From contig NZ_BMKK01000007.1 of the NCBI RefSeq assembly GCF_014644295.1, forward strand, positions 1-64,000: a DNA stretch of 64,000 nt, given 5' to 3'. Shown here piece by piece: positions 34,137 through 40,744 of this stretch. The translations under genes were made by a program, and so were the position numbers. The notes under the pieces are model-generated. The model saw nothing but the letters and a program-made list of their open reading frames with translations. It was not told the DNA's origin and made no database searches. This DNA is from Emticicia aquatilis (GTDB lineage: Bacteria; Bacteroidota; Bacteroidia; Cytophagales; Spirosomataceae). Position 1 is the stretch's first letter; each line of letters begins with the position of its first letter.

Positions 34137-34784
34137 TCACTTCAAAAATCCATTCTTCATTGCCCAACGCATCAGTCCAAGTGCAGAATTTACACCTACT
34201 TTCTTCATCAAATTGCGGCGATGAGTTTCAACCGTCGTGACGTTGATGAAAATCCGTTCAGCAATTTCGATGTTGCTTAGGTCTTGTATGACGAGCTGCA
34301 TTACTTCAATTTCTCGTGGTGTAAGAGGTATATTCTCCGAAATCTCGTCTTTTCCACTTGGCGTATTCTGATTGGGTAACTGAGCCAATCGCATTACTAC
34401 CGCCTCACTAAAATACCGCTGACCATTTGCTACTGTTTTTAGTGCCAGTTCAAGTTCTTTTCGTTCGGTTCGCTTCATGATATAGCCGTCAACTCCTGCA
34501 ACCAGAGCTTCTTTGATAACCGCTGGTTCTTCCGACATCGTTAGTAGCATCACTCGCACCTTCGAGTATTTCTCTCGTACTCTGATGGTAGTTTCAATAC
34601 CGTTCATGAGCGGCATGTGTAAATCAGCCAGTACAATATCTACTTCGTTGGTTTCCAAAAATGTTAGTACTTGCCAACCATTATTGGCTGTGCCTACAAC
34701 CTCAATGCCATCCATTGTATCAATTAAAATACTCAAACTTTCGGCTACAATCACATGGTCGTCGGCAATCAGAACTCTAATCAT
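34137..34784 (-). CDS. NarL/FixJ-type response regulator heading the lanthipeptide-like operon
   Basis: A 215-residue regulator with a complete receiver: acidic pair Asp8-Asp9 (IADDH), phospho-acceptor Asp54 (VLADLHMP), Thr82 and Lys104. The LuxR helix-turn-helix (about 150-210) has LTPREIEVMQLVIQDLSN and VETHRRNLMKKVGV. It ends only 29 bp before the candidate precursor and I see no promoter between, so it is probably co-transcribed with the biosynthetic genes and may control them by feedback. The TPR histidine kinase at the far end of the locus is a possible partner. Confidence 0.85.
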   Translation of the reverse strand: MIRVLIADDHVIVAESLSILIDTMDGIEVVGTANNGWQVLTFLETNEVDIVLADLHMPLMNGIETTIRVREKYSKVRVMLLTMSEEPAVIKEALVAGVDGYIMKRTERKELELALKTVANGQRYFSEAVVMRLAQLPNQNTPSGKDEISENIPLTPREIEVMQLVIQDLSNIEIAERIFINVTTVETHRRNLMKKVGVNSALGLMRWAMKNGFLK

Positions 34785-35125
34785 AAAGTTTGGTGAACCA
34801 TAAATTATTTTACAATTCGGCTATGCTTAATTTTGGATAATTTTTTGAGAAATGTGTGGGTAAAACGGTCAATGAAACAAAACCTGTAGGATTGGGACAT
34901 CTTTATGAGGTTAGGTTGATAGTGCTTATTGTTTGATTCTGCTATACTATAAAAAACCTTCTTCAAAAACAAACACTTTAGTTTTATTTTTATTCTGCAA
35001 CAAAAGTATGGTACTGATTAATTATAAAAAATACCTACTTGTAGTGAATTTTTATCTTCGACGTATAAAATACCGTGCTATGATTGTCTATAAAATCGAA
35101 AAAACCTTACCCATTAATATTTTGC

Positions 35126-35155
35126 TTGTTTTTTCAATTCCGTTTATTATCTTTG
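35126..35155 (+). promoter_or_regulatory. Promoter of the alpha-E / Anbu / transglutaminase genes
   Basis: TTG (35126-35128), 19 bp, TATCTTTG (35148-35155): an exact consensus, 30 bp before the alpha-E ATG. The -7 box lies inside the left arm of the inverted repeat at 35146-35183. Confidence 0.65.
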
Positions 35156-35183
35156 GTTTTCGTCAATAAAAACCAAAGATAAT
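35146..35183. repeat. Perfect 15-bp inverted repeat carrying a -7 box on each strand
   Basis: ATTATCTTTGGTTTT (35146-35160) and its exact complement (35169-35183) are separated by 8 bp and end next to the alpha-E ATG at 35185. Both strands read TATCTTTG. On the minus strand a TTG lies 20 bp upstream of the box, so a reverse promoter towards the regulator operon is possible. Confidence 0.7.
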
Positions 35184-35184
35184 T

Positions 35185-36147
35185 ATGTTGAGTCGTGTCG
35201 CCAATTCTATTTATTGGATTAATCGCTATATTGAGCGAGCCGAAAATTATGCCCGTTTTGTAAGCGTAAACCTTAATCTAACCCTCGATGCTCCCGGAAT
35301 TATGACCGCCCAGTGGGAGCCGCTTCTCATCGCTACGGCCGATAACTATGGTTTTTTTGAGCATTATTCAGTAGCCGACCGTGATACTGTAATTGATTAC
35401 ATGACTTTCGATAAACGTAATCCGAATTCGATTTATAGTTGTTTGGCCAACGCCCGTGAGAATGCCCGCACCATTCGTGAGAGCATCACGAAAGAAATGT
35501 GGGAACACATTAATATTTTCTATTTAAAAATCTCTGAAACTCAGTCGGCAAGAAACTGGGAGGTAGAGCAATTATTGCAGTTTTTTGAAGAAATCAAAGA
35601 AGGTTGCCAGTTGTTTTTTGGTATCATTGATTCGACCGTAACTCGTAATGAGGGTTTTCATTTTGGTCGTTTAGGACGCCTGCTCGAACGAGCCGATAAA
35701 ACTTCTCGTTTCTTAGATGTGCGTTATTTTACACTTCTACCCGACGACCAAGCGATGGGTTCTCCACAAGAACTACTTATCTGGACATCAGTACTGAAGT
35801 CGGTAAGTGCTTTCAATATGTATCGCCAGCAGCACCGTGTCATTAATCCTTCGCATATTGTAGATTTCTTGGTGCTTGATAAAAGCTTTCCTCGATCAAT
35901 ATTCTACTGTGTGCGTCAAGCAGAGCTTTCTTTGTATCAAATTTCGGGTCGAGATTTAACCAGTGGTTATTCAAATTTAGCCGAAAAAGAAATGACACGT
36001 TTGCGTCATGAAATCGAATTCACCGAGGTAGGAGATATTTTCAAGAAGGGACTTCACCCGTATTTAGATGAGTTTCAGATAAAAAATAATACAGCAGCGG
36101 CCGAAATTTTCAATACCTATTTCGACCTAAAACCTGTTGAAGCATAA
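35185..36147 (+). CDS. Alpha-E domain protein (DUF403)
   Basis: A 320-residue, almost all-helical protein. It opens with the diagnostic MLSRVANSIYWINRYIERAENYARF and has WEHINIFYLKI, the GRLLERADKTSRFLDVRY segment and FLVLDKSFPRSIFYCVRQAE. Alpha-E proteins occur with circularly permuted ATP-grasp ligases, transglutaminases and Anbu proteases in a conserved cluster thought to make or process a small peptide. The Anbu and transglutaminase genes follow, but the ATP-grasp gene is not next to it in this window. Confidence 0.88.
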   Translation: MLSRVANSIYWINRYIERAENYARFVSVNLNLTLDAPGIMTAQWEPLLIATADNYGFFEHYSVADRDTVIDYMTFDKRNPNSIYSCLANARENARTIRESITKEMWEHINIFYLKISETQSARNWEVEQLLQFFEEIKEGCQLFFGIIDSTVTRNEGFHFGRLGRLLERADKTSRFLDVRYFTLLPDDQAMGSPQELLIWTSVLKSVSAFNMYRQQHRVINPSHIVDFLVLDKSFPRSIFYCVRQAELSLYQISGRDLTSGYSNLAEKEMTRLRHEIEFTEVGDIFKKGLHPYLDEFQIKNNTAAAEIFNTYFDLKPVEA

Positions 36148-36180
36148 AATCGGAAAGAACTAAGGACAACTGAGAAGGAA

Positions 36181-36214
36181 AATTATCAATTTTTAATTCC
36201 CAATTATCAATTAG
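36181..36214. repeat. Stutter word before the Anbu start
   Basis: AATTATCAATTTTTAATTCC followed by CAATTATCAATTAG: a repeated AATTATCAATT unit right before the start codon at 36220. The same unit forms the hairpin at 14905-14980. Confidence 0.5.
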
Positions 36215-36219
36215 AAAGA

Positions 36220-36951
36220 ATGACTTTTTGTCTTGGAGTAAAAGTAGCTAAAGGAATTGTGGCCATTGCCGACACGCGCATCACATCGGGAAGCGAGGTT
36301 TCGAGCAATAAAAAAGTTTTTGTGCATCAATCGCAGCATCATTCGTTGTTTATCATGACAGCTGGCTTACGTTCGGTGCGTGATAAAGCCATTACTTATT
36401 TCAAAGAAGTTTTGGAAGAACAAGATACCAAATTCGATAAGTTATACAAAGCCGTAAATGCCTTTGGTGATATGGTGAAGCGTGTGGCTGCCGAAGATAA
36501 GGCATCACTGCGAGAAGCTGGTTTATCGTTCAACTTGTCGGCTGTTATTGGCGGACAACTCGAAAAAGACGACGAACACAAATTGTATATGTTGTATCCC
36601 GAAGGAAATTGGATTGAAGTAACCGAGGGTTCGCCGTTTATCATCATTGGTCAACCAAATTATGGAAAACCGATTTTATATCGAAACCTAAAGTACAATA
36701 CTTCATTGCAGGAAGTGCTGAAACTCGGCTTTTTGGCATTTGATTCTACTCGTGTGAGTGCCAATGATGTCGATTTTCCGATTGATGTGATTTTGTGTGA
36801 AAAAGATAGCTTTAAAATCAACGAGCAACGTTACGAAAAAGCCGATTTAGAACAGATTTCGTATCAATGGAATGCCTTGCTGAATGCTTCCGTGCAGAAA
36901 CTCCCAACCGATTGGATGGAACCAATTTTCTCGAAATCGCTTGAAATTTAA
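36220..36951 (+). CDS. Anbu-type proteasome-like peptidase
   Basis: A 243-residue Ntn-hydrolase of the proteasome/HslV superfamily. The N-terminus is MTFCLGVKV, so Thr2 becomes the nucleophile after Met removal. GIVAIADTRITSGSEVSSNKKVFV carries the Asp and Lys of the active site, and IMTAGLRSVRD follows. Length and neighbours (alpha-E, transglutaminase) fit Anbu, the ancestral beta-subunit, rather than HslV; no hslU-type ATPase is nearby. It assembles into spirals or rings in other bacteria and its substrates are unknown. Confidence 0.85.
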   Translation: MTFCLGVKVAKGIVAIADTRITSGSEVSSNKKVFVHQSQHHSLFIMTAGLRSVRDKAITYFKEVLEEQDTKFDKLYKAVNAFGDMVKRVAAEDKASLREAGLSFNLSAVIGGQLEKDDEHKLYMLYPEGNWIEVTEGSPFIIIGQPNYGKPILYRNLKYNTSLQEVLKLGFLAFDSTRVSANDVDFPIDVILCEKDSFKINEQRYEKADLEQISYQWNALLNASVQKLPTDWMEPIFSKSLEI

Positions 36952-36973
36952 GTTGAAATATTCATAAGTTTAG

Positions 36974-37056
36974 TTTATCACGGAGGTTGCAAGTGTATAA
37001 GTTTTCATAGAGTTTTCTCTGTGAAACTTCGTGCTGTTCTGTGTCTCCGTGGTAAA
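36974..37056. repeat. Hairpin repeat (TTTAYCAC-GGAGG family, copy 2)
   Basis: TTTATCACGGAG (36974-36985) pairs with CTCCGTGGTAAA (37045-37056), with partial inner pairing. It is related to copy 1 at 18787-18868, but here lies between two co-directional genes of the Anbu cluster. Confidence 0.55.
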
Positions 37057-37105
37057 TTTACAAAATCATTTTTAAGATTAATTCTTCCCATCTCACTCAA
37101 CAAAA

Positions 37106-37945
37106 ATGATTTTAAACGTCGAACATACCCTTTATTACAGCTATTCCAACTCAGTTTCGCTTACGCCTCACACAATCTATCTTACGCCAAAAGCTTCGCC
37201 CAATCAGGAAATTGTGTCTTTTCAGCTTGAGATTTTACCTACTCCAAACATTCTTTATAAAAATATTGATGTAGAAGGTAATGCTCAATCGGTGGCGTTT
37301 TTTAATACACCAACTGATAGACTGAGTTTTCGGGCGAAGGTTGAAATTGTTTCGGAAGAAGTAAATCCATTTCATTTTATTTATTATCCATTTGGAGCTG
37401 AAACACTGCCTTTTAAGTACCCCGAAAAAGAATTGGTACTTTTACAGCCTTATTTGACCGACGATGGCATCACAACGCTCATCGACCAGTTTGCTCGACA
37501 AATTGCCGCCGAAGCTAACTGGAAAACAACCGATTTTCTGACCCGCATTTCAAAATATATTCGATATAATTTTTTGTATGAAAAACGTCTCGAAGGTGCT
37601 GCTCACTCGCCCGAAGCAACGTTGATTTCTCGAAAAGGCACTTGTCGAGACTATGCCGTTTTGATGATTGCGGCCTGCAAAGCATTGGGTTTGGCGGCTC
37701 GATTTGTGAGTGGCTATTGCTACGGAAGCGAACTGCAAGCCCACGAACTTCATGCGTGGGTAGAGGTTTATTTACCAGGTGCAGGTTGGCGAGGTTTCGA
37801 CCCGACCGAAGGCCGAATTACTGATTTTCACTATATTGCATTGGCTTCTTCGGCCCAAGCAGAGTTGATAAATCCGATTCGAGGTGGTTTCAGAGGAAAT
37901 GCCGTTTCGTCATTAAATGCTTTTGTTGATATTCGGCAGAAATAA
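37106..37945 (+). CDS. Transglutaminase-like protein of the Anbu cluster
   Basis: A 279-residue cytoplasmic protein. An N-terminal bacterial transglutaminase-associated domain (about 1-110) precedes the papain-like core with Cys180 (SRKGTCRDYA), His216 (HELHAWVEVY) and Asp232 (GFDPTEG): a complete catalytic triad. It probably acts as a peptidase or transamidase on the product of the alpha-E/ATP-grasp pathway. It has no signal peptide, in line with a cytoplasmic cluster. Confidence 0.87.
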   Translation: MILNVEHTLYYSYSNSVSLTPHTIYLTPKASPNQEIVSFQLEILPTPNILYKNIDVEGNAQSVAFFNTPTDRLSFRAKVEIVSEEVNPFHFIYYPFGAETLPFKYPEKELVLLQPYLTDDGITTLIDQFARQIAAEANWKTTDFLTRISKYIRYNFLYEKRLEGAAHSPEATLISRKGTCRDYAVLMIAACKALGLAARFVSGYCYGSELQAHELHAWVEVYLPGAGWRGFDPTEGRITDFHYIALASSAQAELINPIRGGFRGNAVSSLNAFVDIRQK

Positions 37946-38048
37946 AAAATCAGAATTTTTATTTACTTTAGCAGAAAAATGGCGTTTTCTGCCAAACATA
38001 ACACTAACATCACTAAAATAACCTAAACTAATTACCAAATCTTTGATT

Positions 38049-39305
38049 ATGGGCATCAAGAACAGACTAATTGTAATGAATTTTCTCCAGTTTTTTATTT
38101 GGGCATGTTGGCTCATTACGATTGGAGCGTACTGGTTTCAAAATAAAGGTTGGTCAGGGGCTGAATTTGGAGCTATTTTTTCGACGATGGGAATTGCCTC
38201 ATTGTTTATGCCAACCCTCGCTGGTATCATTGCCGATAAATATATCAACGCCGAACGACTCTACGCTATTTTGCATTTGCTCGGAGCTTTGGTGTTAGTT
38301 TATATTCCACAAGTCGATAATCCGAATGATTTCTTTTGGGCAATTTTGCTTTGTGTGATATTTTATATGCCTACTTTGGCACTCTCTAACTCAATTGCTT
38401 ATACGATTCTGAAAAACAATAATACCACAGACCTCGTGAAAGATTTTCCACCGATTAGGGTTTGGGGAACGGTCGGTTTTGTGGTGGCTTTGTGGGTGAT
38501 TAGCCTTACTCACAACGAAACTTCAGCCAATCAATTTTATATTGCAGCGGCTTCGGCGGTTGTCTTGGCGATTTACTCACTTACCTTGCCTAAATGTCCG
38601 CCTTTGGCTGGTACGCCTGACAAAAGAAGTTTTGTTCAGATATTGGGTTTAGATGCTTTCAAGCTATTTAAAGACCCGAAAATTGCGATTTTCTTTATTT
38701 TTGCGATGTTTTTAGGTGCTTCGTTGCAGCTAACCAATGCCTATGGCGATACCTTCTTGCATGATTTTGCGAATGTTGATATTTATAAAGATTCCATTGC
38801 CGTAAAATATCCTGCCATTATTATGTCAATCTCTCAGATTTCTGAGACGCTATTTATCTTGGCGATTCCATTCTTTTTGAAGCGTTTTGGTATCAAGCAA
38901 GTAATGCTAATCAGTATGGTTGCGTGGGTGTTGCGTTTCGGGCTTTTTGCTTACGGAAACCCAAGTGATGGACTTTGGATGATTATTTTATCGTGTATTG
39001 TCTATGGAATGGCTTTTGACTTCTTCAATATTTCGGGTTCGTTATTTATTGAAACTTATACTGACCCTAAAATTCGTTCGTCGGCTCAAGGTTTGTTTAT
39101 GATGATGGTAAATGGTTTTGGAGCAGTTTCGGGAAGTTTGATTAGCGGATTCGTGATTCAGAAATACTTCACATTGGCCGATGGTACAAAAACTTGGACT
39201 GGTATTTGGCTTACATTTGCTATTTATTCTTTAGTTGTAGCCATTCTTTTTGCCATCTTGTTTAAACACAAACACGAAGAAGGAGTAGAGGTGAAAGGAC
39301 ACTAA
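38049..39305 (+). CDS. Nucleoside:H+ symporter-type MFS transporter
   Basis: A 418-residue inner-membrane transporter with 12 predicted helices. The ATG at 38049 is used rather than an in-frame TTG two codons upstream. WACWLITIGAYW in TM1 and the KDFPPIRVWGTVGFVVALW segment between TM4 and TM5 are characteristic of the NupG/XapB nucleoside symporter family (PF03825). In Bacteroidota such proteins may also carry other small metabolites. It is convergent with the M16 peptidase gene across a perfect hairpin. Confidence 0.82.
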   Translation: MGIKNRLIVMNFLQFFIWACWLITIGAYWFQNKGWSGAEFGAIFSTMGIASLFMPTLAGIIADKYINAERLYAILHLLGALVLVYIPQVDNPNDFFWAILLCVIFYMPTLALSNSIAYTILKNNNTTDLVKDFPPIRVWGTVGFVVALWVISLTHNETSANQFYIAAASAVVLAIYSLTLPKCPPLAGTPDKRSFVQILGLDAFKLFKDPKIAIFFIFAMFLGASLQLTNAYGDTFLHDFANVDIYKDSIAVKYPAIIMSISQISETLFILAIPFFLKRFGIKQVMLISMVAWVLRFGLFAYGNPSDGLWMIILSCIVYGMAFDFFNISGSLFIETYTDPKIRSSAQGLFMMMVNGFGAVSGSLISGFVIQKYFTLADGTKTWTGIWLTFAIYSLVVAILFAILFKHKHEEGVEVKGH

Positions 39306-39310
39306 TAATG

Positions 39311-39394
39311 AATTTTGAATGATAGAATGAGTGACTGATAGAATAAATGTATGTTTTATTATTCACTCATTCTATCATTCACTCACTCAAAATT
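39311..39394. terminator. Bidirectional hairpin of stutter words
   Basis: GAATGATAGAATGAGTGA (39317-39334) is exactly complementary to 39363-39380, with AATTTT/AAAATT pairing outside. The arms repeat GAATGA internally. It lies between convergent MFS and M16 genes, reaching the M16 stop codon. Confidence 0.65.
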
Positions 39395-40631
39395 ACTTCT
39401 CCGCCCTATAATACATCGTTGAGCAGTTTTCTTTTCTGAATATTCTTTTTGCCATTGCTTGTAAACTTTGTGGGTTTACCTTAGCAATTTTTTCGGCATC
39501 ATCATTGCACCAATCGGCGTTGCCTGCATTGGCAGCAAAAGCCAAATTCATGGCACGGTTCAATAGTTCTACTTCAGCAAAAGCCAATGTCGATTCCGCT
39601 TGATTTTTTACTTTCTGTAATTCACTTTCTGACAGCGTATTATCTCGTAATTCGGCAACAACTTCTTCAATTGCTGCATCTGCTTCTTCAATACTTACTC
39701 CTTCGTTGAGGTTTCCTTGAATCATTAATAAACCTGGGTCGAGCGAAGCTGTTACATAGCCCGAAACATTATTGAATAGTTGCTTTTCTTTAACCAATGT
39801 TGTGTAAAGTCTCGATGATTTTCCACGACCTAAAATATCACTCAATAAATCGGCATCATAAAACTGTTCGTCGAATCTCCCCGGCATATTATATGCTTTA
39901 TAAATAGCATTTAAAGGCACTTTTGCCGAAGTTTCTAAGAATTTCGGGGCTGTTTGTGGGGCTTCTTGTGGAAGATTTCGTACGTATTTCTCACCTGCCG
40001 GAATCGGCTCAAACCATTTCTTACATAGGTCTTTTACTTGCTCAACTGTTACATCGCCCGCAACTACCAAAATAGCGTTGTTTGGTAAATAATATTTATA
40101 GAAAAAGTGCTTCACATCGTCCATTGTGGCTTCTTCGATATGGCTGATTTCTTTACCAATCGTTGCCCAACGGTAAGGGTGTTTTTCGTAAATTAATGGA
40201 CGAAGTTTTAACCAAACATCACCATAAGGTTGATTCAGGTAACGTTGCTTAAACTCCTCGATTACTACTTTTCGTTGTACTTCAAGCACTTTTGGGTCGA
40301 ATGATAAACTCATCATACGGTCAGATTCGAGCCAAAAAGCAGTTTCGATATTCTGAGCGGGAAGCGTGATATAATAATTGGTAATATCGGGCGAGGTAAA
40401 AGCATTGTTTTCGCCACCTACTTTTTGCAGAGGTTCGTCGTAAGACGGGATATTTTTTGAGCCACCAAACATCAAATGTTCAAAAAGGTGGGCGAAACCT
40501 GTTTTATTTTCATCTTCGTCACGTGAGCCGACATTATATAGAATATTAAATGCCGCCATTGGGGTTGTATGGTCTTCGTGGACGTAAACTTCTAAGCCGT
40601 TTTTTAAAGTAAAATGTTGGTAGTTAATCAT
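39393..40631 (-). CDS. M16 family zinc peptidase (pitrilysin-like)
   Basis: A 412-residue single-unit M16 peptidase. The inverted zinc motif is His48-L-F-Glu51-His52 (GFAHLFEHLMFGG), with the distal Glu in VVIEEFKQR at 125/126. The C-terminal half-domain contains the GRGKSSRLYTTLVKE segment of active M16B proteins, with the Arg-Tyr pair typical of catalytic subunits. There is no signal peptide, so it acts in the cytoplasm or leaves by another route. It resembles bacterial processing proteases that work as homodimers. Confidence 0.88.
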   Translation of the reverse strand: MINYQHFTLKNGLEVYVHEDHTTPMAAFNILYNVGSRDEDENKTGFAHLFEHLMFGGSKNIPSYDEPLQKVGGENNAFTSPDITNYYITLPAQNIETAFWLESDRMMSLSFDPKVLEVQRKVVIEEFKQRYLNQPYGDVWLKLRPLIYEKHPYRWATIGKEISHIEEATMDDVKHFFYKYYLPNNAILVVAGDVTVEQVKDLCKKWFEPIPAGEKYVRNLPQEAPQTAPKFLETSAKVPLNAIYKAYNMPGRFDEQFYDADLLSDILGRGKSSRLYTTLVKEKQLFNNVSGYVTASLDPGLLMIQGNLNEGVSIEEADAAIEEVVAELRDNTLSESELQKVKNQAESTLAFAEVELLNRAMNLAFAANAGNADWCNDDAEKIAKVNPQSLQAMAKRIFRKENCSTMYYRAEK

Positions 40632-40721
40632 TTCTAATCCTTGAGTTTTTCTAATTCATTCTTCCCATGCAAAAACTGCTTTGGCGAATGACACTTTTGT
40701 CTATTTTCTTAACAAGAATTA

Positions 40722-40729
40722 CAAATGTA
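40722..40729 (-). promoter_or_regulatory. Candidate -7 element of the M16 peptidase gene
   Basis: Minus-strand TACATTTG matches TAnnTTTG, about 90 nt upstream of the ATG at 40631. No TTG at the right distance. Confidence 0.35.
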
Positions 40730-40744
40730 AGGTTTCTAAATAAT

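Larger units (their letters stand above)
34785..35184. other. 400-bp intergenic region between regulator and alpha-E genes
   Basis: No ORF I can support. It contains AT-rich DNA, an AACCTGTAGGATTGGGAC word at about 34881-34898 and, at its right end, the promoter-bearing inverted repeat at 35146-35183. A leader of up to about 380 nt for the regulator operon would fill most of it. Confidence 0.5.

Noticed and set aside
34805-34900. 31-residue minus-strand ORF (MSQSYRFCFID...) upstream of the response regulator, with Ser, Thr and one Cys, considered as a lanthipeptide precursor
   Set aside because: It has no leader-like segment, is strongly basic, lies upstream of the regulator rather than next to the enzymes, and nothing bounds it as a gene.
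34933-35169. 78-residue plus-strand ORF before the alpha-E gene
   Set aside because: It starts at TTG, is low-complexity hydrophobic, and contains the promoter and half of the inverted repeat of the next gene.
36952-37105. Possible small RNA gene between Anbu and transglutaminase genes
   Set aside because: The structure matches the repeat at 18787-18868 and has no promoter of its own.
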